27,434 bases of DNA from CAYNQK01 sp964470375 (GCA_964470375.1 CAYYCP010000044.1:1-27434); one strand, 5' to 3'. Shown: positions 14,782 through 23,248, counted from the stretch's first letter. Notes: a model not told the origin generated them from the letters alone. Made by a program: numbers and translations.

Positions 14782-14810
14782 TTGCATTATAGGGCTTAGG
14801 GCGCTATGCT
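14782..14810 (+). promoter_or_regulatory. Candidate promoter of the STAS-domain gene
   Basis: On the plus strand TTGCAT (14782-14787) and TATGCT (14805-14810) are 17 bases apart, each matching four of six consensus positions. Predicted transcription starts near 14817, leaving a leader of about 29 bases that contains the GGGGAGG ribosome site. It overlaps the mutS promoter box for box on the opposite strand. Confidence 0.5.
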
Positions 14811-14814
14811 TCAA
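14786..14814 (-). promoter_or_regulatory. mutS promoter
   Basis: On the minus strand TTGAAG (14814-14809) and a perfect TATAAT (14791-14786) are 17 bases apart. The -10 box ends 9 bases before the mutS ATG, so transcription should begin at or within about 3 bases of the start codon. The -10 box overlaps the -35 box of the opposing STAS-gene promoter, and the -35 box overlaps that promoter's -10. Confidence 0.75.
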
Positions 14815-14845
14815 TACGAGGTTTTACGCCGGGGAGGACTAGGCA

Positions 14846-15343
14846 TTGGCAGATACGATCCTCTACAAGGAACGCGGACAGGAAATTTTCATACGCGCCC
14901 AGGGGCATATCCGGGCCGCCCTGTGCATGGGTCTCAAGGATCGCGTTTACACGCGCTTATCGGCCGGCGGTCCGATTTCCCTGATCGTTGACCTGAGCTC
15001 CTGCAGCTATATGGATTCGACCTTCCTGGGCTTGCTGGTGGGCTTCCGCAAGGCCCTCAAGCAGATTCCCGGCTCGGGCATGAGCCTCCACGGCCCGGAC
15101 CAGACCTGTCGTGACCTCCTCAAGTCGGTCGGCATCCTTGGCATCGTTCCGGTATCCGATGAGGTCCCCGAATTCCCACCCTTCCTTGAGGACATGGGCC
15201 AACAGGATGCGCCCAGCGCGGATTTCATCCTGGACGTCCATGAGGATCTGATGGAGCTGTCCGAGGAAAACCGTCGGCGCTTCGCCGGCCTGCAGGCCGT
15301 GCTCAAGAAGAAGATCGAGGAGGACAAGGGCGGCTCAACTTGA
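14846..15343 (+). CDS. STAS-domain protein (anti-sigma-factor antagonist-like)
   Basis: A 165-residue protein whose first about 110 residues form a STAS domain. The strand-helix segment LIVDLSSCSYMDSTFLGLLVGF carries the conserved Asp-Ser (MDS), where SpoIIAA/RsbV-type antagonists are phosphorylated by partner kinases. The last about 50 residues are acidic and helical (DVHEDLMELSEENRRRF) and are not part of the core domain. The start is TTG at 14846 with GGAGG 8 bases upstream. No anti-sigma kinase or phosphatase gene is adjacent, so the partner is unknown. It stands alone between mutS and ompH, on the opposite strand to both, and so breaks the order known from T. pallidum. Confidence 0.82.
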   Translation: MADTILYKERGQEIFIRAQGHIRAALCMGLKDRVYTRLSAGGPISLIVDLSSCSYMDSTFLGLLVGFRKALKQIPGSGMSLHGPDQTCRDLLKSVGILGIVPVSDEVPEFPPFLEDMGQQDAPSADFILDVHEDLMELSEENRRRFAGLQAVLKKKIEEDKGGST

Positions 15344-15350
15344 GCCGCCC
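15328..15350. terminator. Hairpin between convergent STAS gene and ompH
   Basis: A perfect 10-bp stem (gggcggctca / tgagccgccc) with a 3-base loop spans the stop codon of the STAS gene. No T-run follows on either strand, so it is not a full intrinsic terminator. Its place between converging genes (stops at 15343 and 15392) suggests transcript-end protection or a bidirectional block. Confidence 0.5.
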
Positions 15351-15391
15351 TGGGCCGTTGACAGGCCGCCCGTGCACGTGCCGGCGCTGTA

Positions 15392-15925
15392 TCAGCGCTT
15401 CTTGGCCAGCAGGTTGGCTATCACCTTATCGGTGATGTCGATGGTGGTGGACGACCATAGCACCAGGCTCAGCTCAGATCCGCGCTTCCAGTCCAGGACC
15501 ATGGTGTAGCCTTCGCTCTCAGCCACTCGCTGGATCTCCTCATATACCTCAGGATAGAGCTGATCCGTGGCCATGAGCTTCTGGCGCTGGGCTTCCAGTT
15601 CATCGGTTTTGACCTGGTAATATTCCTTGACGAGTTCCTTGCGTTTCTCAATGGTTTGGTTGATTTTGTCCGCCTCCAGGGCGTCCCCTTTGGCCTCGGC
15701 CTCGACCTTTTTGGCGAGCAAAGCCCGGATTTCTTCCTGCATCTTGTCGACCTCGACCTTGAGGGTGCGCTTGCGATCCTCGTAGTCGCGCATGGCCTTG
15801 CTTTCCTTGTAGAAGGATTGCATGACCTTGGTTAGGTCCACTACAGCGAAGCGCGTCAGCTGCTCAGCGAATGATACCGTGGCGGCCAGCAGGAGGGCCG
15901 CAGCCACTGCAGTCTTTCTCAACAT
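15392..15925 (-). CDS. ompH: OmpH/Skp family periplasmic chaperone
   Basis: A 177-residue exported protein. Residues 1-20 form a signal peptide (MLRKTAVAAALLLAATVSFA), then FAVVDLTKVMQSF, the typical Skp strand (usually VDxxxVxxxxP). A long charged coiled coil covers about residues 45-125, and the C-terminal strand segment contains YTMVLDWKRG and ITDKVIANLLAKK. Skp binds unfolded outer-membrane proteins in the periplasm and hands them to the BAM complex. The ATG has GAGGAGG 5 bases upstream, and the gene follows bamA by 16 bases in the same operon, as in Treponema (TP0326-TP0327). Confidence 0.93.
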   Translation of the reverse strand: MLRKTAVAAALLLAATVSFAEQLTRFAVVDLTKVMQSFYKESKAMRDYEDRKRTLKVEVDKMQEEIRALLAKKVEAEAKGDALEADKINQTIEKRKELVKEYYQVKTDELEAQRQKLMATDQLYPEVYEEIQRVAESEGYTMVLDWKRGSELSLVLWSSTTIDITDKVIANLLAKKR

Positions 15926-15941
15926 GCTCGCCTCCTCATCC

Positions 15942-18197
15942 TCAGAACATCGGTTGGATCATAGATATGACGATGCTCCAGCCGGCGGTCGGATCGTCAG
16001 GGTCTGTGAATACCTTGCCTCCAGCTCCTTGGAGCTTGCCGTCGCGATAGATGAACTTCTTGGCGATGCCCAGTTTGATGGGCAGCTGGGGCAGGGTAAG
16101 CCGCAGGCTGGCACCGGCCGAGAAGGCCCAGTTCTCCCAGTCCATGGCCAGGAGGGAATCCTTGTCGGCATCAATCGTGCCGCCGCCAAGGCCGGGCTTG
16201 ATCAGACCGCCCGGGCCGCGTGCCACGCCCCCGTCCAAGAAGGCGTCCAGCCACAACAGCTGGGGCACCAGCTCCATGCGCAGCTCGGCCCAATTGTACC
16301 AGATATCCAGGCAGTCGAACTTGGCCAGATCAGTCCATCCCCGCATGGTCATCATGCCGTCCACCCTGGGATAGGAGCCGGTCTTGACCGCCATGTCCAC
16401 GCCGGGCACAGGGAATACCGAGGTGAGCGAGCTGTGGCCTCCCAAGACGAGCTTGAAATTCCAATTTTCCAGGACCGGAAGGTTCACGAGGGTGGCGAAG
16501 GCCTCCAGCTTGAGGTCGTCGCGCAGGTAGTGTTGTCGCTCGAAGTCGAAAAAGCCGGTTAGGGTGATTTTGTTGGTAAGGGCGATGCCGGAGGTGGGGA
16601 TGAAGGAATAGTCCAGGGCGTCCAAGTAGCTGTACAGGGATATCGCGTCCGTCAGCAGCCAGACCTCGTGGTTGGCGCGCAGGTCGCTGGAATAGGGNNN
16701 NNNNNNNNNNNNNNNNNNNNNNNNNNNNNNNNNNNNNNNNNNNNNNNNNNNNNNNNNNNNNNNNNNNNNNNNNNNNNNNNNNNNNNNNNNNNNNNNNAAG
16801 TTGCGGTCGTTCCAGGTCACGAAGGCGCCCAGGGGCAGGGCCGCGCTGTCTTCGGCGACCGGTTGGTATTTGACGGCGAAGTTGAAACCGGCCGTGGACT
16901 GCTCCTCCACGTTGAAGATCAAATCCACGATCTGCTCCGAGACCGGCTGGGGGTCTATGCTGATGTCCGAGAAGTATTGCAAGTTGTAGAGATTGCGCAG
17001 GCCGTCGCTGATCTTCTCGCGCGAATAGACATCGCCCTCCTCTATTGGGAGTTCGCGCAGGATGACCTTGTCCTTTGTCTTGACGTTGCCCTTGATGATT
17101 ATTTGGGAGATGTGAGCCCTATCGCGCTCCACGATCTTGATGGTGTACGAGACCTTGCCCTCCTCCTCGTCGCGCTTCTCCACCGGCGTTATCGGACTGA
17201 ACACGTAGCCCTCGTCCATGTACAAGCTGCGCACACGGTTAAGGTCGGCCTTGAATTTGGACATGCTCATGGGCTTGTCCGGCTTTTGGTAAAAAAGGGA
17301 TTCAAGTTTTTCAGTCTTGAAGACTTCATTGCCTTCGAAGGTGACACCGGCGTAGACGTACTGGCGTCCCTCGCTCACAGTGAAGGTAATGGTGGCCAGG
17401 CTGCGGTTTTTCTTCTCATCGGGTTGAAAATCAGTCTGTAAATCGGTGACGGCTGCATCGATGTAGCCTCGATCGGAATAATAGGTGACCAGAGCTGTCT
17501 TGCATTCCTCCAGGAGGTCCTCTCGGAACGCGCCCGGTTGGAGGAAACCGATCTCCTTGAGCGGTAGGGCGCTCTTCAAGCTCTTTTCCGAGAAGGCGCT
17601 GTTGCCGACTATGCTGATTTTTTTTACGGCGATGGCCTGGCCCTCGTCTATGGTGAAGTAGACAACCACCCCGTCGCCGGTTGGGTTGGCCTTTTCTTCT
17701 GAGCTTACCACCACCTGGGTATAGCCCTTGTCGATGTAATATTTGCGTATGGCGTCCTCGTCCTGGGCGATGCGCAGCTTGTTGGACAGATCGCCCACCT
17801 TGGTCAGGACCACCGAACTCAGTTCGAAACTCTTGATGGCTTGGTTGCCTTCGAAGCGCACCGCGTCCACGGCCGGACGCGGTGTCACCTTGAAGCGGAT
17901 GATCATGGAACTCCCGTCGCCCGGAACCTCCACCGCCGACGGTTCGGCCGATTCGAAGTAATCCAACTCAGCGATCAAGCTTTGTAGCTCAAGGAAGAGC
18001 TCGTCCGAAAATTTCTTGCCGATGAAGGGCTTGGCTATGGCCTCCAGGTCCCGCCGTTCAGCGGCGCGTACGCCTGCGAACTCGACATTTTTGATCGTTT
18101 TCCCGACATACCAGTCCTCCTCCTGGGACGGCAGGGCGGACAGCGCCAGGGCGGCCAGAACGAGGATAGGGACGAATCGTTGAAGTAGCCTCGGCAT
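15942..18197 (-). CDS. bamA: Outer membrane protein assembly factor BamA (interrupted by assembly gap)
   Basis: The central beta-barrel insertase of the outer membrane. A signal peptide (MPRLLQRFVPILVLAALALS) is followed by five POTRA repeats, recognisable by VEFAG, VRFEG, ISIVGN, VTFEGN and IIIKGN starts. The Omp85 barrel follows, with an MRGW motif (the family's VRGF-like lid loop), and the protein ends in an aromatic residue (IQPMF). The frame is open to 18329, but the ATG at 18197 has AAGGAG 5 bases upstream and begins the signal peptide. It lies 13 bases after tamB. The 100-N gap falls in the first part of the barrel. The known residues total about 717, against about 837 in T. pallidum TP0326, so the gap probably hides more than 33 codons. 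Confidence 0.94.
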   Translation of the reverse strand: MPRLLQRFVPILVLAALALSALPSQEEDWYVGKTIKNVEFAGVRAAERRDLEAIAKPFIGKKFSDELFLELQSLIAELDYFESAEPSAVEVPGDGSSMIIRFKVTPRPAVDAVRFEGNQAIKSFELSSVVLTKVGDLSNKLRIAQDEDAIRKYYIDKGYTQVVVSSEEKANPTGDGVVVYFTIDEGQAIAVKKISIVGNSAFSEKSLKSALPLKEIGFLQPGAFREDLLEECKTALVTYYSDRGYIDAAVTDLQTDFQPDEKKNRSLATITFTVSEGRQYVYAGVTFEGNEVFKTEKLESLFYQKPDKPMSMSKFKADLNRVRSLYMDEGYVFSPITPVEKRDEEEGKVSYTIKIVERDRAHISQIIIKGNVKTKDKVILRELPIEEGDVYSREKISDGLRNLYNLQYFSDISIDPQPVSEQIVDLIFNVEEQSTAGFNFAVKYQPVAEDSAALPLGAFVTWNDRNXXXXXXXXXXXXXXXXXXXXXXXXXXXXXXXXXXPYSSDLRANHEVWLLTDAISLYSYLDALDYSFIPTSGIALTNKITLTGFFDFERQHYLRDDLKLEAFATLVNLPVLENWNFKLVLGGHSSLTSVFPVPGVDMAVKTGSYPRVDGMMTMRGWTDLAKFDCLDIWYNWAELRMELVPQLLWLDAFLDGGVARGPGGLIKPGLGGGTIDADKDSLLAMDWENWAFSAGASLRLTLPQLPIKLGIAKKFIYRDGKLQGAGGKVFTDPDDPTAGWSIVISMIQPMF
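16698..16797. other. Assembly gap (100 N) inside bamA
   Basis: Exactly 100 undetermined bases, the usual placeholder for a scaffold gap of unknown size. The bamA frame happens to continue across it, but since the length is arbitrary this says nothing about the true sequence. Early barrel strands of BamA are missing here. Confidence 0.99.
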
Positions 18198-18210
18198 GGG
18201 GGCTCCTTTC

Positions 18211-21200
18211 TCAATAGGGAATCTGCCAATAAACGCCGATTGACTGGTCTCCCACGAACAGGCTGTCGCTGTGCTCCAGCTGAGGAGCGAAGCTGTACAG
18301 CAAGGTGAAGTACGGCGTGTTGAACTCAAGGTTAAACTCCAGATCCATCCCGACGTTACCGATCAGGGCGTCCTGGTCGGTTTTGATCTGGGCCAGGGTC
18401 TGGACGAAGAGATCAGCCCCTACGTATTTCCCGGCCGAAATGGTGGTCCCGTCGAAATATCTCCCGAGATCGGATTGCCTGTCAATATCGCCGGGCGATA
18501 GTATGGCCCCCAGCAGGATGTTCTGGACGAGCGGTGAGCGGATGGAGAAGAGGTCCAGGCCCAGGGCGTCGCGAATGCCGCCCTCCCAACGCCGGACCAG
18601 GCTGGTTTGGGCTATCACATCCGCGGCCGATGCGGCCATGCGCGGGCCGATCTCGGATGGATTGATTGTCTCTCCCTTACCGGCCGCCAAGCCCAGGACC
18701 TCGCCTCCTAACAGGGCCAGGATATCGTTCTGGGAAAGGGGCGGCTGGGATTGCAAGGTCGGCCGCCATTGAGAGAGCCGCGATTGATCCATGCTCAGAA
18801 TGACGGTGACAGGTCCGGAATCGGCCTGTTCGCGCATCTCGGCGCGGAAGGAGAGAAGAGGATCGAAAAAATCAGAACTCTCGTTGAAGAGAAGGCGGCC
18901 TTCCTTGAGGTAGAAACTGCGTTTGAAGTAAATCACTTCTCCGCCGCGCAGGACGGCGGCCCCCTTGAGCGAGTAGCGCTCCTTGATACCGTCCAAGGAC
19001 ATGGCCAATGAGGAGTCGGTGGCGTCTATGCTTGCGCGAAGGAAGGGTAGCTGGCGGTTGGGCCAGAGGAATTCCACCTTCTTGCCGAAGCGCAGGCTGA
19101 GGTCGGCCAATAGGGGGTAATCCGATCCCCTTTGCTCTCCCCCGCCCTCCTGACCTTCCTCTGAGAGGAGAATGCTGCCCTCATCCATGGAGACCGCGCC
19201 TCGAAGGGACCAATCGGCGGGCTGGAAGGTCAGGGTCAGGTCGAAGCGCCCGCGACCGTTGATGTCCAGCCCGGAGATCTTCGAGGCCGCGTCGACAGAG
19301 CTGTCCTTGGGGGTGCGCAAGCGGATCACGGTGCGGGCCGGAAGCCAATGTTCCAGACTCATCTCCAGGGAACCCAAAACCTGACTGGCCCCTGAAGTCA
19401 TGAGAGTCTCGGGCATTTTGAGTAGATTGGAGGACAATACCATGTCGGTCGAGAAGGGGCCGAAGCTGCCGGGCAGGAAGGCCGGCACCCTACAGACAAC
19501 ACCTTCGGCCCTACCCTTCCCGCTCATCTCAGGATCCTGGGGACTGCCCTCCAGGCTGATGGAGGCGCGCAGGGTGCCTGCCTTAAATTCCACGGCCGGG
19601 TTCCCGAAGAGCTGCCAGAGCTGAGGGAAATCGGCCACCAGGGCGGGGGCCTGAGCGGATATCCGACCATCCTTGATGATGCCCCCGGCCCGGCCGCGGA
19701 GTGCGAGGGGGGAGTCCAGGTTGGCCTCGAACTGCCCGGAGGGGAGGATAGCCAAGCGAGCCTCGCCCTTCGGGCCCCCGGAAAATTCTATGGATTCAGG
19801 CAAGATGGACAAGCGTAGAGGCCATGAGGCGGAGCGGAAGGGGCCGAAGGACAGGGCGTCCAGGCTGCCGGCGAGTACGGGGGCCGCTCGGCCCTGGGAC
19901 AGGAGCTTGCCGGAAGCCCTCAGCCTTGCCTTGAGATCGTTGGGGCCGAGCTTGGCCGTGAAGGGCGAATCCACACTGGCCGAGTCCGCGGCAATATCGT
20001 ACTCCAGGGAGCCCTTCGAGAGGCTGAAGAGGAAATAGGCGGCATCCAGGTCCCATAGGCTCAGCTTCTCTCCGGAGAGCCTTCCCGATAGCTTGAGGGC
20101 CAGGGGTATGCCTAGGAAGGAGCCGCGCGAGAGGCTGCCGGAAAAGCTGAGCTTGGGATCCTTTATGTTTCCGGACAGGGAGATATCTGCGTTGACGGCC
20201 CCTGCCAGCTCCATGCTGCGGATTCGGGCGATGGGGGACTCGCGGATCCTCAGGTTTCCCGAGAGACCCTCGGGGCCCAAGGCTGCATCCACGAGGTAGT
20301 ACTCGCCGAGACCGCTGGCGAGTTCAGCGTCCACACGTATTGAGGCGCCCTTCCCTAGGCTGTAGCCCAGCTCGGCTCTTCCGTTCAGTACCGAGTGCTG
20401 ATCCTCGAAGGTAAGGCTTTCCAGCCGCGCGGTATTCTGGTCAAGGCCGCCCGAGAAAGACAGGGCCGCCCAGGTCGGCAGGATACCCGACTCATGTTCT
20501 ATCTTGGCCGAGCCTAGGTTCAGGCTGAAGTCCGCGAGCGACCGGAAGCGGCCGCTTGCATCCAGGCTCAGCTTGAGCCCGTAACCCGTTAGGGGTAAGG
20601 GAAATTCGCTGGCGGACAGGCTGAAGAGGATCTCGGGACCGACCAGGCTGCCCCTGAATTCCAGGCCATGGCTGCCGTGCAAGAAGAGTTGCTCCCGGCC
20701 GTAGAGCTCGCCGCGCAGGTCCAGGTTCTGCCCGGCGAAGGAGAGGCTGGCAAGGAATTCGGTCATGTCCTGGGAGCCGAAATCGGCTTGGCCCTTGCCT
20801 TTGAGCTCATGGCCGTCCCAGAAAAGGGATAAGCCCGTCAGGGCCAAGGATTCACGCGTTCCTGATATGGAGAGAACGCCGTAATTCCCCGGTTTGAGAT
20901 CGTAAGACAGGATTACCTGGGGGGCGGTATAGGAGAAATCCGAGAAGTCGCTGGTGAGGTAGACCTCAGCGCCTATAGTGAAGGAGGACGCTACCTGGGC
21001 GGCCTGCCCGGAGGGGAGTGTCATGAATGGCGCGGCGAGATCGAGGAGGGCCTGACTGGGGAAGGCTGTCAGGACGGCCTCCGCCTCCAGGTAGGGTGCG
21101 GAGCCAAGGCCGAGGCTGCCCTTTATGGTGAGAGGCGGGGCTTGGAAGCCCCCCATGCCGGCTTCAACCTCGAAGGGCAGGAGGGGGGCGGGCTTTTCCG

Positions 21201-22551
21201 CGGCTCTCGGCATGTAGGCCTCAAGGGAGAAATCCAAGCCCTTGCCTGATGGGAGGAGACTCAGGGATACAGCGCTGAAATCCGTATTCGCCACGCTCAG
21301 CCCCTCGGAGAAGAGGGTGTAATGCCGACCTTCCTTCCCAAGGAGGAAGGTCGTTCTGATATCGTATCCCTCGACAGACAAGTCCATGCCCAATTCGCCC
21401 TCGGGATCCAGGCTGACCATGTCGAAGTCGCCTGTATACCATGCCTCACCGGCCGCCCCCCTGATGAGGGCTCGGGATATACGCAGTTTCTTGTCAATTC
21501 CGCTTGCGTCGATGCTGAGTCGGTAAGCACCATCTATGAGCCCTTGGGGCGGGGATATGTCCCCCTTCAGGGCATAGGTAAGGGCCCCGCCCTTGAAGTT
21601 CCCGGATACCGAGGCCGTGCCCGTGGCATTCGCGCCCAGCCAGGGGGCATAGGCCGCCCAGGCGCCCCTGAGACCTCCGAGGGCGGCCGGCCTGAAGGCG
21701 TCGAAGTCCGCCTTGGCCTTGAAGCTCCCGCTGGCAAGGTCTAAGTCAGCCCAGGCGTCCAGGGGGGCGGCGTCCTCGATTTTACGGGCGGAGAGGAGGG
21801 AACCCTTCTTGGTGAGGAGGATGGTCTGGGGGGAAATATAGAAGTCCCTGCCTCCACCCGAGGCCTCCAGCACCAGCCTGGCCATGTCCATGTGAGCGGA
21901 AGCGCTGCCCGAGAGGCTTAGGCGGCCCTGCCAGGGGCCGGCAAGGGGGAGGGACGGACCCTCCGCGCGCAGGGACCCGTCGGCCCAGGCCTCCACACCC
22001 GATGATAGGAGGGTCGCATCGACGTCCAGATCGTCGAGGGCCAGACTGAGGCCGTCGGCGGAGTAGGTTGCCCGGCAATCGCGAAGGTCGAGGGCGAGGT
22101 CCCCGGGCTGAGTTCCGGAACCGAGGTCAGCGAGCCGACGGAGGGAATCCAGGATGCCCGAGTCCAAGACCGCGTTCACGTCTATAGCGGCCCCGCTCAC
22201 CTTGAGGCGGCGCAGGCCGAGTGCGGGAAGTCCCAGACCGCGCAGACGCAACGATAGGGAGATTTCGGCCCGCTCGGCCACGAGGAGGCGTCCGCCCCCG
22301 TCCCGGTCGCGAAGCTCCAGGTCCTCGATCCGGAAGGCCCGCAGCAATGAGGGGGATAGGCGGCCATAAGCCAGGTCACAGCCGAGGATGTCCTCAAGGC
22401 GCCCGATGATGGAATCCCTCAGCCTGTCCATGCGCGTCGAAATGGCCCAACCGAGGGGCGCCAGGGCCAGGGCGGCGGCGCAAAGCGCTAGACTCAGCGC
22501 GATAAGCATGAAGAGGTTCGAGCGTTTTCGGGAGCGCTGGGACATCTTCAT
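18211..22551 (-). CDS. tamB: TamB-family translocation/assembly module protein (DUF490)
   Basis: A very large (1446 aa) AsmA/TamB-type protein. An N-terminal signal anchor (about residues 13-38, LFMLIALSLALCAAALALAPLGW) is followed by a long body of repeating beta-strand segments, expected to form a periplasm-spanning beta-taco. The C-terminal TamB domain covers about the last 350 residues, with YSLKGAAVLRGGEVIYFKRSFYLKEGRLLFN, DILALLGGEVLGL and the end SIGVYWQIPY. Such proteins move phospholipids or help outer-membrane proteins insert, with an Omp85 partner. Here the next gene is bamA, 13 bases on; spirochaetes usually lack TamA, so BamA is the likely partner. The start is uncertain: ATG at 22551 or 22545, with no strong ribosome site. 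TP0325 is the T. pallidum counterpart. Confidence 0.92.
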   Translation of the reverse strand: MKMSQRSRKRSNLFMLIALSLALCAAALALAPLGWAISTRMDRLRDSIIGRLEDILGCDLAYGRLSPSLLRAFRIEDLELRDRDGGGRLLVAERAEISLSLRLRGLGLPALGLRRLKVSGAAIDVNAVLDSGILDSLRRLADLGSGTQPGDLALDLRDCRATYSADGLSLALDDLDVDATLLSSGVEAWADGSLRAEGPSLPLAGPWQGRLSLSGSASAHMDMARLVLEASGGGRDFYISPQTILLTKKGSLLSARKIEDAAPLDAWADLDLASGSFKAKADFDAFRPAALGGLRGAWAAYAPWLGANATGTASVSGNFKGGALTYALKGDISPPQGLIDGAYRLSIDASGIDKKLRISRALIRGAAGEAWYTGDFDMVSLDPEGELGMDLSVEGYDIRTTFLLGKEGRHYTLFSEGLSVANTDFSAVSLSLLPSGKGLDFSLEAYMPRAAEKPAPLLPFEVEAGMGGFQAPPLTIKGSLGLGSAPYLEAEAVLTAFPSQALLDLAAPFMTLPSGQAAQVASSFTIGAEVYLTSDFSDFSYTAPQVILSYDLKPGNYGVLSISGTRESLALTGLSLFWDGHELKGKGQADFGSQDMTEFLASLSFAGQNLDLRGELYGREQLFLHGSHGLEFRGSLVGPEILFSLSASEFPLPLTGYGLKLSLDASGRFRSLADFSLNLGSAKIEHESGILPTWAALSFSGGLDQNTARLESLTFEDQHSVLNGRAELGYSLGKGASIRVDAELASGLGEYYLVDAALGPEGLSGNLRIRESPIARIRSMELAGAVNADISLSGNIKDPKLSFSGSLSRGSFLGIPLALKLSGRLSGEKLSLWDLDAAYFLFSLSKGSLEYDIAADSASVDSPFTAKLGPNDLKARLRASGKLLSQGRAAPVLAGSLDALSFGPFRSASWPLRLSILPESIEFSGGPKGEARLAILPSGQFEANLDSPLALRGRAGGIIKDGRISAQAPALVADFPQLWQLFGNPAVEFKAGTLRASISLEGSPQDPEMSGKGRAEGVVCRVPAFLPGSFGPFSTDMVLSSNLLKMPETLMTSGASQVLGSLEMSLEHWLPARTVIRLRTPKDSSVDAASKISGLDINGRGRFDLTLTFQPADWSLRGAVSMDEGSILLSEEGQEGGGEQRGSDYPLLADLSLRFGKKVEFLWPNRQLPFLRASIDATDSSLAMSLDGIKERYSLKGAAVLRGGEVIYFKRSFYLKEGRLLFNESSDFFDPLLSFRAEMREQADSGPVTVILSMDQSRLSQWRPTLQSQPPLSQNDILALLGGEVLGLAAGKGETINPSEIGPRMAASAADVIAQTSLVRRWEGGIRDALGLDLFSIRSPLVQNILLGAILSPGDIDRQSDLGRYFDGTTISAGKYVGADLFVQTLAQIKTDQDALIGNVGMDLEFNLEFNTPYFTLLYSFAPQLEHSDSLFVGDQSIGVYWQIPY

Positions 22552-22636
22552 CAATCTATCACGCTATGCGGCTCCTTGTTCAGGATGGGAAGTCCCGGTC
22601 TGGACTGGGCCGGGCTTGTTCGGCTACATTATCGGC

Positions 22637-23248
22637 ATGCCGCTCAAGGATTTCTACGCGCTGGAAGGCATCGACGGCTCAGGGACCACCACCCAGCTGG
22701 AAGCGGTCTCGGCTGCACTCTCCGAGGCCGGTTTTTCGGTGTATCCCACCTGCGAGCCTACCGGGGGGGCCATAGGCGGTCTCATCCGCAGAGCCCTTTC
22801 GGGGGAGCTGGCCTTCTCCCAGGAGACCTTGGCTCTTCTTTTCGCGGCCGACCGGAACGAGCACCTCAATTCCGAGGGCGGCCTGATCCAGCGCCTGGCT
22901 GCCGGCCAGATTGTCTTGAGTGATCGCTACCTCTTCTCCTCCTTGGCCTACCAGTCCCTTACGGGGAAGCCGGCCCTGCCCTTCTCCCTGAATGCCGCCT
23001 ATCCCCTCCCGGAAATCCTCTTCTTCCTCGATATCGAACCTGACCAGGCCATGGCCCGCATGGCCGGCCGATCAGGGCGGGACATCTTCGAGACCCCTTC
23101 GATGCTCCAGCGTGTGGCGGCCTCCTACCGCGCTGTCTTGGAGCTCTACTCAGGGAGCGGTATGCGCATCCGCAGGCTTGACGCCGCCCGTCCCGCGGCA
23201 GACATCACCCATGACATCGTCTCCGACATCATCGGAGATAGGCGATGA
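22637..23248 (+). CDS. tmk: Thymidylate kinase
   Basis: Phosphorylates dTMP to dTDP. The 203-residue protein begins FYALEGIDGSGTTTQ. This is the TMK P-loop, but with Thr at residue 17 where the Walker A lysine normally stands. The DRY motif (LSDRYLFSSLAYQ), the P-loop-linked TCEPTGG segment, the LFFLDIEPDQAMAR strand and a LID region (AGRSGRDIFE) are all present. The frame is open far upstream, but only because it runs antisense to tamB; homology starts at the ATG at 22637. No Shine-Dalgarno site precedes it, and a weak -10-like TACATT lies 7 bases upstream, so the mRNA may be short-leadered or leaderless. It is divergent from tamB across 85 bases. Confidence 0.93.
   Translation: MPLKDFYALEGIDGSGTTTQLEAVSAALSEAGFSVYPTCEPTGGAIGGLIRRALSGELAFSQETLALLFAADRNEHLNSEGGLIQRLAAGQIVLSDRYLFSSLAYQSLTGKPALPFSLNAAYPLPEILFFLDIEPDQAMARMAGRSGRDIFETPSMLQRVAASYRAVLELYSGSGMRIRRLDAARPAADITHDIVSDIIGDRR

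Noticed and set aside
18198..18329. 44-residue N-terminal extension of bamA overlapping tamB
   Set aside because: The ATG at 18197 has a good ribosome site and starts a clean signal peptide; the extension is antisense-like composition and would bury the signal peptide.
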